From Eremophila alpestris peregrina (lineage: Eukaryota; Chordata; Aves; Passeriformes; Alaudidae): a DNA stretch of 64,000 nt. The position numbers were made by a program, and so were the translations under genes. The notes below the pieces were generated by a model that was given only the letters and a program-made list of their open reading frames with translations, ran no database searches and was not told where the DNA came from. The stretch spans positions 62,001-126,000 of the forward strand of contig WMCF01000110.1 of the NCBI GenBank assembly GCA_009792885.1, read 5' to 3'. This document shows positions 39,011 to 52,700 of the stretch, piece by piece (within the stretch, counting starts at the first letter, position 1; the number at the start of each line of letters is the position of its first letter).

Positions 39011-41016
39011 AGCACCAAGAGAAGTTGTGACCTCAGGTTGACATGGGCAGGAGAAATCTTGTGCCAGCAGAACAGGGCAGAAGGGGGCCCAGCCAACACA
39101 AGCAAGATGTGCAAAGAGAACTTCGTGCATTGTGGTGAAAGTTATCACACCTTTTACATAAGATCATCATAACTGGGTGCCTCTCTTCATGCATGGAGGA
39201 AGTAGTCACAAGAGACTTCACCTGACTGCAGCTTTTCACAAAGGATGAGGATCTTGAGATGCAACTCACTAGATCCCAGGATTGGTGGATATTCCAAATT
39301 AAAGCTCCTCTGCAAAAACTGCAGCTTGTTAATGTGCAGGGATAACAGCCTTTTGCAAGGCTATCCTTAACATAATCCCAGAAATGGTTTATCAATGTAT
39401 AGAAGGTTATGTTGTGGATTTTTTCTGTCTAGGTAGAAAATCAGTATGAGAAGTGAGAACAAAAATGCTCTTGTTGACCTCACACCTGAAATTTTTCTCG
39501 TTAGGACACTTGCTTGCTAAAATTACATTCGTGGGTGCAGAGTGACAGGGCACTGCTGCATAGATAGAGATGAAATGGTAATTTCAACTTGGCTGAAAAA
39601 GCCTTGCTTTGTCCCTCTGTAGAAAAATGCAGCTAATGGTGAGTGCCAAGAGTTTGAAACAAAGCTTTGGAAGTCACATGCAGGGGAAAGAGCCTGTCTG
39701 AGATTCAGTGATGCAGTGATTCAGCCAAAGGTGATACACAATTATCCCTACATTCACAGTTATGTGTAAAGGTGAAAAAAATGAGGAAGAATTGTATTCC
39801 CTGCTGACTCTACACATAAGCAACAGAGGTGAAAACGCAAGATGGAGAAATTCCTCATTTTCTTAGTTTCTAAACCACCAAACACATCAGAAAATTTCTG
39901 GCACATCAGAAAATTGTGTCTGGAAATCAGAAATGAAGGAGACTCTCTATGTACACAGTGGTCCATATACATAAGTAATGTAGAATCTCACCAAGGGGAA
40001 ATTAGTCGTAAAAACCCGCTCAAATTGTTACCTTGGGAACTTTCATTAATGACTGTCAATAGAATAGAATAGAATTCTATTGTCCAAATTTACACGGCAG
40101 TTAGCAGCCCTTGGTTTAAGGCCTCCACTAAAAGCCAATATATTGCCATTTAACTACTGGCACCAGTAAAAATTTCCTCTGAGCAAAGTTGAAACTGGGA
40201 GGACTTTTTTAGTCATTAGACTAGTGAACTACTTTTAGATTGCAGAGTTCGGGTTGTTATTTTTTACCCACAGAGGTATTACACAGAATATTGATTTTAA
40301 AGGTTTGCATTATAATTACCAGAGTTTTTAATACTGAAAGACCTTTTCTTAATATTGAAAGAGCTGGTAAGATTCACTTTTGAAGTGAACATCCTTATTT
40401 CATCCTCCCTCTTACCCTGCTTTTGGTTCACATCTCTGACTGGACAAAATGTATCCTTCCTGGTATAACTAAAGGGGAAGAAACGTTCAGAAGACCATGT
40501 AATGAATGCACTCCAGCTGCTGACAGCTGTTTGCTCTGTTTGAGCTAGTATAGAAAAAACTCAGAGCAAAATCCTTTCAAATGTGCAGAACTAGAGATTT
40601 TCCTACAAAGTTTGCTCTCAGCAGAAAATGTAGGAGCAACATCATAAAACATTTTTGAAAAAAACTCTATTTGAGTTCATTTTAATAATTGTGAAATTCA
40701 GATTTTTATCTGAGTCTAAACCCCAAAGTAGAAAGTGTTTCCACTTTTAAGGGTCTTCTATTTCTGCCCACCAAACAGCAACATCAGGATAGTCAGATTT
40801 TATTTTTAAACAGTACAAACAATGCATCCAGAGAAAGTCAAAAAGGAATCCATTGTCTTAAAAGAGTTAGCTGATGGTCTGCTGAGACAGAGGAAACTCT
40901 TAGCACTTCTGTCAATGGACAGGTCTGCTTGTGCAAAGCTCTCAAGGACTCAAACACAGAGGGTAATCTCTGCAGGATTTCGTATTTTCTGGCCAAGAAG
41001 CCTTGACTAATTGCAC
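39011..41016. other. Intergenic DNA, nothing recognised
   Basis: AT-rich; one short (ATAGA)n run at about 40060-40080. No gene or repeat family recognised. Confidence 0.5.
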
Positions 41017-41121
41017 ATCATTTCAGATGTGCCTGTGTCTATGACAATTACAGTCTCTCTACAACAGTTATAGTTGCAGAAAGACTGCAATTGCCATAGA
41101 CACAGGCACATCTGAAATGAT
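41017..41121. repeat. 105-bp near-perfect inverted repeat (hairpin)
   Basis: Left arm 41017-41056 and right arm 41082-41121 are reverse complements over 40 bases with two differences (A/G changes that can still pair as G-U on one strand), separated by a 25-base loop. The arms include CAGATGTGCCTGTGTCTATG. It could be a short MITE-like element, or a recent inverted duplication. An RNA copy would form a precursor-miRNA-sized hairpin. Confidence 0.9.
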
Positions 41122-41124
41122 TTT

Positions 41125-43200
41125 TTTACCAGTTATTACAGAGCAATATCTGTGCTTTTCCAATGGGACTATTTACTGATGTCTTTATCATACCTGAAGT
41201 TCATCTCATTTGCGAGAAGGTGAGACTTTGACCTTTCTACATGCACATTAAAAAAAAAATTCTGAAATGGCAGCATTCCAAAGAATCCCAAACACTACTG
41301 TACAAGGCACAATTTAATGATTAGCACCTTTTTACTGTATTTAGAATAACTAAAGCATTGTAAATTTTTTTTTCTGTCTCCCAAAAAGCCTGTTCTGGTA
41401 ACAATTATCTCTCATGGCTGAGTATCAACTTATGTTTTACAGATTAGAGATGGCATCACAGATGGTGATGTACATGACTTTCTAACTTGACCTGCCCAGA
41501 GAAAAGGGTTTGCTACCACTGAGATGTCTCTACAGAGTTACAGAAAGTTATTCCTCTGACACACCCCACCTACAGAAAGTGGAAGCAGTTGCAATTCCAA
41601 AACACTCTTTGAAAGCAGGTCTCATACACTACCAAGAAGAGCATTTTTCCTGAGAAAGGACAGCGACTTTCTCTTTTATCACTGCCAGATAAAAGTGGTA
41701 AGCCCAGCAGGATAACTATTGCAGTCACTCAAGTAGGCAAGAAACCTTTGTTTACACAGCTCCTGTCTCTTACTTTCTAGTCAAATACATTAATAAATAC
41801 GCCTGCAAGGTATGTAAGGGTTTTGCCAGCCTCAGCTGTTGAAACTGTTCTGCTCTCTGAAAAACACTGTGGTAATGGCAGCAAGGACACATCCAAGAAG
41901 AGCCTAAAAGATTAAATACTTACATGAGAAAATGCAGCCCCTGTTCCCTGCACACTTTTTATGTATGTTACATCATTCACTGGAAAATGTAAACAGTCTG
42001 GGATTTAAAGACCAAAATTAAGATTAGAAGCACTACCACTAAGACCTTACCCACTTGATCTCTCTGCACTTTACCCTCTTCACTTCCCTTTTCCTCCCTT
42101 CCCCTGACCCACACAGAGTGCTTTGGAAGAAGGGGCCAGTACAGAAAGGATGGGGTGGCCTTCTTGCCTTCTTCAGTTTCCCTTTCAAGAGAATCCAACA
42201 CTGAAGGTTCAGACTACCGGCAAGACCTAGGTCTGGTGAGAGACTTTCCCAGGCCAAGGTGTCTTCATCAGCCAGGGCTGGGAGACATGGAGCTGTGCAG
42301 GAAGTGCTGGATCAGGTGACTGGTATTGCAAACATATGTTGTCCCTTGGTATGAACCTAGGCTGGACTTTAAAATGTACCCATCAGGGCTGGACTAATTT
42401 TATCTGCCTCCAGCTACTTAAAATAGCTGTTTCCTCTTCTCTACAGCAATAGCAATAGGCATTTCCAGAAGATAATTCAACCCAATCTAGAATGTTCCAT
42501 TCGCTCCAACAACCACAGAGGCAGCTTACAGGTTTATTTTGCTGAATTTAAGTGAAATACCTCTCAAGCATTGAAGTATGCCTCCAGTCTCTTCTAAGGC
42601 ACCTAAGACCTCAGGACCTAAGTCTAGAGAAAGCTATCCCCCTGTAACACCACGAATAAATGGTGTTTATTTGATTATAGCACCCAGCTATTACTCATAC
42701 AAGATGTGAAAGACCAAGGCAGAAGAGAAATTTCAACTTGCCTCTCCCAAACCCCAGCAAAATGCTCACCACCACTATACTCTAAATAACTCCATCATCA
42801 CCTGCCAAACATGAGTGAGCAAGTCAAGTACCTGCCCAAATTTCCTGCAAGCAAACTAGGCAGATGACCAACATGTGATTCTGGGTGGGGTGCAGAAGAT
42901 TGCTTTCATTTTCTCTGCTCAGTAGCAAAACACAGATTCTTTAAGGGAGCTTACTGGACTGAGAATTAGAGATCCTAGAGAAACATCTGTGTTCAAACTG
43001 AAAAGGCTTTACTCAGGTCAGGTGTGTCTCAGTTTTGGATTTAGATACTTCACACACAAACTATACATACAAAATTTTAGTAGATCCAGCCCTTAGCACA
43101 TGCTAAATCAATGACATGTACATATTTTGTGTATATAAAGGATTATTCTCCTACTGTTACAGTGTAGACAGAAGTGGAAATTAAACTTTAGAACTAGTGT
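41125..43200. other. Intergenic DNA, nothing recognised
   Basis: Mixed-composition noncoding DNA with no convincing coding signal or repeat family. Confidence 0.45.
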
Positions 43201-46102
43201 AAAATAATTCCTATAAATAAGTTATTGGCACACCCCATATGACATTTTTTAATATCTACTTAATGAATTCTGAGATACACCCCTGCACGAAGACTGTACA
43301 CAATCTTACTGTTCACAGTTAATTTACTAATAGCAGCTTTTAATTTCAACATAGTTACAAATATAAAGAATTCTGAATCAGATCAGATCCAATTGTTTTA
43401 CCTCAGCATCATGAACTTACAAGTATACTTGACTGAGGCTATTTTGCACTCCATAACAAGGTAATTAATGAGAACTATAAAATCTAATGGACAACACTGA
43501 TCCTCACAATCCCTGTTTGTTTTGAATACAGCTGAAGTAGCAGCACAATATAGAGAATGCTTATCTTGTAAAAAACACAGAATACCAGCTAAAAAAAAAG
43601 GAACCGTTACTAGTCCTGTTCGGACATTGTATAGACAGCAATCTTCAATAACTGGAACAGGGAAAGACAGAAAATAATTTAAAGCAGTCAAAACATAGAT
43701 GGGCAATAAATAACAAAAGCATGAAAATCTCAGTGTAAAAGACCATAGCTGTATTTACATGAAGAAAATTAATGCAGGATTTTGAACTGTGCTGTGTGTC
43801 TCTTCCCAGAACAGAAGAAAGCCATTTGACTCCTGGACTTTATTTTGAAACGTGTCCACTAATTAAACTCTCATTAGGCACAAAGCTTGCAAAACTGCTT
43901 GCTTCACTTTGGAGTGTGTATATAAGTAAACAGACACTTACACAGCCTCAAACTCTTTAAAAAAATGCATGATAGTCATAATGCTGAAGTAGGAGAATGT
44001 AAATAACTGGTGATCTAGTTTCTGGCAGTACAGCAGCAGTCTGAAAGGAAATGCAATACTGAAGGTCTGTAACTCGACCGTAAGAACAAAAAGTTGGACT
44101 CTCTGGCTGTGTCCCACCTAACAGATGCTCTATGTAAAGTTTTCTTCCAGACAGGCTTTCCAGGAAGAAAACCAGAATTTTTGGTTTGACAGGTAAATGA
44201 GCCTACTATTCCTTTTTATAATATCCTTACTTAGGAGCCTTCTGTATGCATAAAACAAAGGATTAGGCGTACAGTCTCTGCCAGTCCTGCAACATGCTTA
44301 CTAAGGAAGTTGTCAGAATCCACAACTACAGAGAACTATCATCCTCTGTTGTTGGAAGCTGTTAGCATATGGTTAGGAGTGCTCTAGAAGATACTTAAAA
44401 AACCCTTTTGAGTAAGCCACTAATATCCAAGGGTAGGTTAAGACAAAGGCCAGCAAACAACATCAGTAATGGCTGACTGGCTGTTGCATTAAAATTGATG
44501 ATCACATTCTTCAGAGCTTGTGGTGTTAGACTGACACCTGTGAGTGAGCTCCTACAGACATAACAGCTGCCTTCTGTGTACAGTAAATACACATACATGT
44601 AAAGCTCCTTTTGCCTTCTACAGCAATTTCCACAACTCATTTTGCTGATACATCTTCCATATAAGATTATTTCTCAGACACCTCCACTTCTGGCCGTAAT
44701 ACCAGCTTAGTGAAGCAACATTCACAGTTGTCATTATGCTTATTAGGTCTATATTTCTTTGTACATATCTGACATAACTTCTAAGTTTTGGCACTTTCAG
44801 TTTACCTTCACACTGTGTGATTAGCCTTGCAGCTGAAATACTCCATATATACTTAGCAAATCATCTTGTTACACTGAGTTCTGTAATCTTGTGAACTCTT
44901 CTGCATCGTTTATTCAAATTTCACCACCTCCTCTTCAGTTTTACAGAAAATAATTTTCTGTTACAGGGTTCTTCTGGTCTGAGAGTTCTCCAGAAACTTG
45001 AAAACAGAACTTTTATAATGCCTCTCAGGAGGGATGCAGCAGTCACACAGATCCCTGACGTGTTAAATTTCTTGTAAGCATCTCTGCAAACACTACAAAG
45101 GAACTGTACAACTGGGATCCTGAGGGAATGGTTCCATGTCTTGGTTTCCCACACACTATCTTTTCAATAAACTGGCCTGGTGTGCATCTGCTGGTCATAA
45201 ATTTACACATCTTATTTAGCAGAGGAAAACTAGCATCTGCAAGAAGTATAACAACTACATTCAGCACATTCCTATCCAATATCCGACAAATTCTATTTGG
45301 CTAGGAGACAAACCGAGAATTTATTTATAGATTACCTGCCCAGTACGTGGTCTACATCCCCAATTTCTGTGCACCCCACCAGGGGTCACACACTTTCCTG
45401 ACATTCCTCAGCAGAGGGGGGCAGCTATTCTTCTAGTATAATAATTTAAAACATTTACACACTGCACATCCACTCTTTTACATACACACGAATACTTATT
45501 GGTATACTGATGAACCACATCTACAACATTTTGCAAAGACTGATACTGTGGGGTTTCTAAGCATGAAAAAAATATAAATCTGTAGCCTTCTATAACACAG
45601 ACAACTGGAGGGTCTGTGGAGAGGGAAAAAAAAGGTGTTCCCTCAAAGTTCAAGCTCTCTTCATTCTCTCCAGAGACCATTCACTAGCTTCAAAACATAC
45701 ACTTTTGACATTAACTGAAAGTCTCTTGGGAAAACCCACAAATCAATTCAGTTTAAAAAAATGTGCTAAACCAAGTAGTACTTAGAGAACAGAGAGCACT
45801 GAGTATTTCATGTGTAATACATAGTTACTCAGATACACAATTATGTATTTGATATGTAAAAAATAAAGTGCTTTTTATCAGGTCCCAATGCAGGGACATT
45901 ATAAAACTTTTCAACAACTGTAAAACAAATAGATACTGAACAGACAGAATACTGAATCAAGCATGCATGAAAACAGTTAACATCCAATCTGGTGGATGCC
46001 CCAAGACAAAACATCCCTTCATATACTTGGTATATACATATATATTCATCTTTACTCAATATATTATGACAATATATATTTCAAAATTTTGTAACAAAAA
46101 TC
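43200..46102 (-). other. RGMB: Probable RGMB 3' UTR, end not resolved
   Basis: AT-rich, apparently repeat-free DNA immediately 3' of the RGMB stop. RGMB transcripts in other vertebrates have a long 3' UTR, so part of this is likely transcribed. Candidate antisense AATAAA signals lie at 45318-45323 and near 44907; I cannot choose between them. Confidence 0.4.
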
Positions 46103-46771
46103 CTACAAATATGCAATAAGGATTAAACACAGAAATCCAAGACTGACAAAGATTTTGCTATCCCTGCCCACGCTACCACCTCCACTCCTGGGAAAGATAT
46201 GCCAGTGCTCTTTGCTGGGGTGCAGTGCCTCCACATCCTGCAAGGCACTGTGAGCAGCAGCTGTGAAGTTGGCATCACCAGTAGTGAGCAAATCAAATAC
46301 ACATGAGTAAAAATAGATGTCCTTCACAAGCATCTTCTCATGGCATTTGGTGGTGGCCGTTTCCAGCGTGTACCCTGACAGGGGATGGGCTGCAGCACCC
46401 CAGGGAAGCAGCTTTCCCACCACGGGCAGTGGCAAGTGGCTGCTGCGATCGATGCGTTCGCTGGAAGGGCAGCCGTGCACGCACAGCTGCAGGTCCTGGC
46501 TCTCCTCGAAGGCCATGACCAGCTCTTGGGGCATGCGGATGGCCAGGGTCAGGTAGTGCCCCAGCTGCCGGATGTACACCGTGGTCCCGATGTGCCGAGC
46601 GTGCATCTCAATGTACCTGCCACTGACTTTCTCCACTATGTGCAAGCTCCTGGCGTTCCCATCTCCTCCACTCGTTGTACCATCAACAAAAGCTGCAGGC
46701 AAGTCGTCAGTCATGGCTTGATACACTTTCTGATCTGTACAGTCTTGGTATGATTTGAAGATAATAGTTAT
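46103..46771 (-). CDS. RGMB: RGMB coding exon 3: C-terminal domain and GPI signal
   Basis: Acceptor CCCCACAG. Starts ITIIFKSYQDCTDQKVYQAM, continues through LPAAFVDGTTSGGD, IGTTVYIRQLGHYLTLAIRM, DIYFYSCVFDLLTTGDANFT and ends in the hydrophobic VSLGFLCLILIAYL then TAG. Residues 309-334 differ strongly from the mammalian protein. Confidence 0.96.
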   Translation of the reverse strand: MTIIFKSYQDCTDQKVYQAMTDDLPAAFVDGTTSGGDGNARSLHIVEKVSGRYIEMHARHIGTTVYIRQLGHYLTLAIRMPQELVMAFEESQDLQLCVHGCPSSERIDRSSHLPLPVVGKLLPWGAAAHPLSGYTLETATTKCHEKMLVKDIYFYSCVFDLLTTGDANFTAAAHSALQDVEALHPSKEHWHIFPRSGGGSVGRDSKIFVSLGFLCLILIAYL

Positions 46772-49700
46772 CTGTGGGGGAGGGGAAAAAAACCGCAAAG
46801 TTAGTGGAAAGAAATCATCATCTCAATCCCTTTTCCATTCTGTAACTGAATTATCTGGAACTACTGCCCACTGCCTTAAAACCTGACAGCTGTCCGCAAC
46901 TCATACCTAAGGAAAACAGCCTGTACACATGCCTAAAGCAGTATTTCACTGAACAGCAAATGTTAAATTTGTTCTCATATTGGTCTGGAAGCAAGACATG
47001 TGGCAAAAGCCTTGTGGTCAGGAAAGGAAAAGGCTTTATATTTTATCAGGCATCACAACTACCTCCTTCCTGACAGTTTCTTAACAGTTTGGATTGCATC
47101 CTGCAATGCCATAGAAGCATAAGGACTGAGTAATTCCCACAATGCTGGCAACCTATGGCAAAACCAGACTGAGACCATGCAAAACTAGGGAAAGGACCAA
47201 GAAGAACAACTAGTCATGTAACAGCTTTGGGTCCTGGATACATTAGTCCTAGGAACTGGGAGATTTGACACTTCAAGTCCACCGTGCTAGAAAATGTGCC
47301 CACAAGGCAAGACTGAAAGATGCCCAAAGATGTGCCTTTAAAGAGCGAATGACTTTAAACATCAAAATCAGTAGCATAAAGCAATTAATTTTTTTTTTAT
47401 ATTAGAACTAGCCTTTTAAACCTTTCTACTTATTGGAGTAAGTAACAACAACAAAAGAAAAAGCAGGTCCTCCAGTCTTACTTGAAGGACATAACTAGGC
47501 TATATGGCAGACCAAGTTTGCAGTGTCTAGCAGCTTTTCCTAAAACAAAAGTTAGAATGAGAATTCACTGTAAATATTAAAAACAGATATGCTACTTCCT
47601 TTAGAGGAAGAATGAATAGAGGGGAATGGCTTCTTGAGGGGGTCAAAAGACATTTTGCACCAAGGATAGATATTTTAATAATTACTTTCATCATTGATTG
47701 ATTGTACGAAACTAGTTACAGCCTATGATTTAAGTAGTCTGCTAAAAGAATCAGATTACTTCAAAACACATCAGAAGAGATTTTTAAACTAAGATTAAAA
47801 TCTGTTCCACAGCAACCTCACATTTTAGTTTCAGTTAACCATCACACTTCTGCACAACTTTTATTTCTGCCTCTCTGTTTTAAAGTAAGACTGAGATGTT
47901 AAATCAAGAGCCAATTACAAACAATTAACCTCTGCCCTCATTAGCCTCATCTCTCTGTACCACTTGTATAAGTCACAAGTCTTCCCAGCTCTCTCCTCCC
48001 ACTGCAATAATTTCTTCTTTAGAGTATGCAGATATACCCCAAACAATATTACTTTTATTGTCAATATTTGGTTCATCCCAGGTGTTTGATGCTTTATCAG
48101 TGCTTGTCTCACAACACAGACAATACCTTATATTTTGACTTCATATGTTCTCACTAGTGCTAATTTGATTTTCCCAATGGTTTTTCCTTGCATTAATCAT
48201 GACATACATCACGAGATGTATCAGCTATATAGCTTGACACCACCTGTAGTCAAGTAATCTGGTAAAGTGGTATCTGTGAACCACAGCTGAGCTGGAATGC
48301 TTATGCCCAAAATCCAGAAAGCACACAAGTATCCCTGTTGCAGTAAAGATCATCTCACAGCTTTGTGCTTCCTGAAGTAAATTCAGCAACCTACAGAAGA
48401 GAAACTTGGGGTTTCTCAAGTGATTAGTATTTCTGCAAATAATCCAGGCCATAATGCAGTAAAAGGCCTTTTATTTTGTGTAACACATTTAGGATGAAAC
48501 AGAACTCTATCTCAGCCTGCTCAGACAAAGAAGCATTGCTATTTCCTTGAGTCCATTTGTGTTGTTCTGCAAGGAAAGAATGATTTGCACACTGATGCCT
48601 CAGGTTTTAGCTTTCCTATTTTCCAGAATCGGTGCTGCCTCGGTGTGTAGCTCTGAGCCTCATGTCAAGTGTTAGTCAGTTCTCTTCTACAGGGTAAGTA
48701 AACAAAACAAATCCTTTTCCAGCTTGAGACCAAGGACTACCATTACAAGTTCCAGGCTCAAAAAAGCATGAACAATGGAGAACTGAGGGAAGAGAGAAAG
48801 GATGGAACTTCATAACCTGAAGCTGTAATTGGACAATTAAACCCAACATGCAAATGGACCAAAGGTTATGTAAATGTGAAACCTCGTGACTGATTGTCCA
48901 TTTTGTGACCATTTTAAGTCCATCCTGGGTGTAGCCCTGGTCAGGCTCTTGTATTGCCCAAGGTGCATCCTTTAAGGCCTTTTAATAAATACCTACTTTA
49001 TTCTCTAGCTCTATCTAGTCTCTGTTCCAGGTTAGCCTTCTGAAGGCATCAGCACCTCAGAAGTAAAGCTCTAAGTCTCTTTAGCACTTGAACAAGCCTA
49101 GAGCCAAAAAGAAGTTTCATTTTTTTAATGAGACACTGAACTGGCTGCTTGATAAAACATTTAAGCAAGGCACCTGGCAAAATTTATCAAGAAGCAGCTA
49201 CCAAATTGTTCTCTCCAGAACCTCCTCGTTTACAAGAATGAAGTGCACACAGTTTTAGAACACAGAAAGAAAAAGAAGTCTTCACCCAAATTTAAGATTA
49301 GCAGTAACACTGGATGCTGAATGAGAGCTGAAAGACTATTAGATGAATAAAGGCTTCCATGTATGCTGCAAGAACACTCCAAACAGAGAATCAAGAGAGA
49401 CCGTTACAATTTTCCAAGGACATACTTGTATTTAAACATTGCAGCTCAAGACTGGTTTTGAATATTCTGTTGTCTGTCGTGTGACATCTGTCTAATCCAT
49501 AGGCCAGATCAGTGAAACCAGAGTACCTTATCACACACTACCTCAATATCATACCCTGGTAGTGTCAGATACTTCCAAACCTGTTGCAAAGGGAGATGAA
49601 GCAAAATCTCATTGCAGAGCTTTCTCTCTTTAAATTCTCAAGGTAACAGAGAGCATTAGAAAGTGAAAATGGTTATTTCTAAAAAACTCATGTGTGTTAT

Positions 49701-52700
49701 ATGTGTTTATGTGCTTATAGTACTTCACACACCCTGTCTGGGTCCCAAGAACACCTTCACAAAGCTGCTTATGCAGTACTGTTTACAGACTAGAGATTAG
49801 CTGCCCTTTAAACTTAGAATGGAAAAATCCAAATGCCAGAATCTTAACATAAAGAAAGATTTTTGAAATTATCAGTGTATCAGCCTTGTTCTTTGGGTAT
49901 ATACAGAGCTCTTCTGCAGTGAGACACCCTAAAAGACGAAAATAAAGGTTCCCAGTGGCTTATCTGAGGATACAATAAACAAACATCAGCTGTAGTAAGA
50001 TTACTAAACTAAAACAAACCCCACACATACAATTTGCACATTTAATTTTGGACTTCATCCTCCCACTCCTATGGATGCCAGTATTGGTGAGTACACTGAT
50101 TACAAAGCTTTCTTAAATTCCACTGCACATGCAAAACCTTTCAAAGATGGTGCTACTGAGCTGCAAAACTGCTGTTTCTAGGGAAGACCCTAAAGTATTT
50201 GTAGAAGGTGCCTGGCTTGTGTGCCTTAAACAAAAGCAACACTTTCAACTCTTGAGTTCTTGTACTTGTCTTCCCTAGCGCCACAATCCAGTTAGAGTGG
50301 TGAAGGTATCATTCATTCTTTCATCCTAACATGTTGTTATTTCACTATGTATTTCACGAATTCTACAATTGTTTGGGTAGAAAAGGACCTCTAACATCAT
50401 TAACTTCAACCAGTATTATTATAACACTGGCAAGCTTGGGGAGGAGTGAGTGAAGAAGAGCCCTGTGGAAAAGGATCTAGGGATGCTGGTTGTTCAGCCT
50501 GCTGAACATGAGCCAGGGTGGGTCTAGGGGGCCAGGAAGACCAAGGACATCCTGGCTTGGGTCAGACAAAGCGTAGCCAGATGGAACAGGGCAGTGACTG
50601 TACCCTGTACTCAGCCCTGCTGAGGTGACACCTCAAATCCTGTGCTCAGTTTTGGCCGTCTCACAACCAGAAAGATATTGAGGTGCTGGAGTAAGTCCAG
50701 ACGAGGGAAATAGCTGGGAAGGGTCTGAAGCACAAACCTGATGAAGGGAGGCTGAGGGAGCTGTGGGTGCTCAGCCTAGAGAAAAGGAAGCTCAAGGGAG
50801 ACGTCACTACTCTCTGAAAGGAGGCTGTAACCAGGTGGAAGTCAGTCTCTCAAAGAGGAAGTGACAGGATGAGAAGAAATGGCCTTAGGCTGTGCTGTGA
50901 AGATTTGGATTGAATATTAGAGAACATTTCCTCAATGAAAGAGCCATCAAGCACTGGAGCTTCCCAGCCTCGAGTCATCAGCCCCAAAAATGTTTATAAG
51001 GCATGTAGGCACAGCACTTACACATCACGTTTAGTTGTGGAATTGACAGTTTTCAACTGGACTCAATGATCTTAAACGTCTTTTCCAATCTAAATTATTC
51101 TGTTGCAACCTCCAATGAAACTGCTACTTCTGCATAATAAGACAAATTTATCTCTACCTTAAGCAAAATGTCCATAAAGATGAAAAGAATAATTACATGT
51201 GTAATATATGTCTGGGAATAATTCATGTTTTTCTTGCTGTATTAAATGGTATAATATATGATTAAAATAACCCAAGCCTCTCTTGCTGTACTCAATGGGA
51301 ATAAAACCTCGGAGGGTTTGGAATACACATCCAAAGATTGTATCACCTTTGCCAGTAAAGCCGGAGACAGGAATTTGCAACAGAAAGACGGGTGGACTCG
51401 CAAAATAGATGGATATCGGACTGGTGATGGAGACAAGTTTCCGAGGCGATTAACACCGATGCCAGGGAGATGGGACTTTAACACTTGAAAACAAGTTCTC
51501 GAAATCTCATCAAGGACTAATCTCTGCCCGGAAAACTATTCACCAGACCAGTGGCGCTGAAAAGACGACAACATGAATATGCAGTGGAAGCTGGAGACTG
51601 AAAAGACTGTTGCAATGTGGCCTCTGGGCAGAAAAACTGTATAAAAGTGGGCTCCGCTGAGCAGACTTCGTGAACTGGGGGTGTATGGTGTGATAGAGGC
51701 TGTACCTGCGGCTCACCCAGTGCCCATCCCGGGCTCGGCTCTGTCTTTTGTCTGTGGCATTCTGGCATTTTGTCGCTCTATTTCATAATAAATTATTTTA
51801 TTAATTTATTACCGGACGTTTTATACGTTTCATTTATAACACATGTGACAAGCTATCTGATCCTTCTACTTCTTAGAACATTTATCTTCCAATTATCTTT
51901 CAGGTATTTTTCTATTACACTGCATTAGTTTCCTGCAAAAATTGAAATCATGCTACAAGGGACATTTAAAATGTTTTGACTCTGGGTAAAAGAACATTTA
52001 TCCCCCAAATTCCTTTACCCTACTGACAGCACCAATTCCCAGGTTCCAAGGTTTATACCAAATATATCACTACAGTAAAGTGCTCCGTATTTTTTTTCCT
52101 TCTCTGTGTCCTTCTATTTACTCTCTCACCCGCAAGGCTTCTACTGTAAAACACCTGGACAGAAAAACCTGCATTTCCAATTAATGCAAACAAGAAGACA
52201 GTTCCAAACACGAAGGAAAGCTTTCTATTGGCAAGCCCAAGCATCTCTTCCTCATTTGCTATTCAGGGACAGCTACTCTAGTGGTATCCAGAACACCTGT
52301 AACAGCAGCAGAAGGCCACAAAGACTTTGTACCCCTCCAAATAAAGCACACAATAAATAAAATTTTAAAAACCCCAATGCTCTATTTAATACTCTTCCTA
52401 CCTGCTCCCTGTAACTGACATTTATTCTCAGGGAATTACAAAACCAATTCCAAGATAGTGAAGATCTTTATCTAGACCTGCAGAAATCAAACATAAATAA
52501 TGCCAGTGACCCACTCAAAACCCATACAAGGAAAAAAAAAAAAAAAAGTCTGTCAGAAAGAAAAAGAAAGACGACCTGAAACTCAGTTTCACAGTTACTT
52601 ACTGATAATCTTCCTTTTCCATCTAGGATGGAAAATCCCTAGGATCCAAAGCCAAGAGACATAAGCACATCAGGCAAGCTCAAAAAACTGGAGTTACAAA

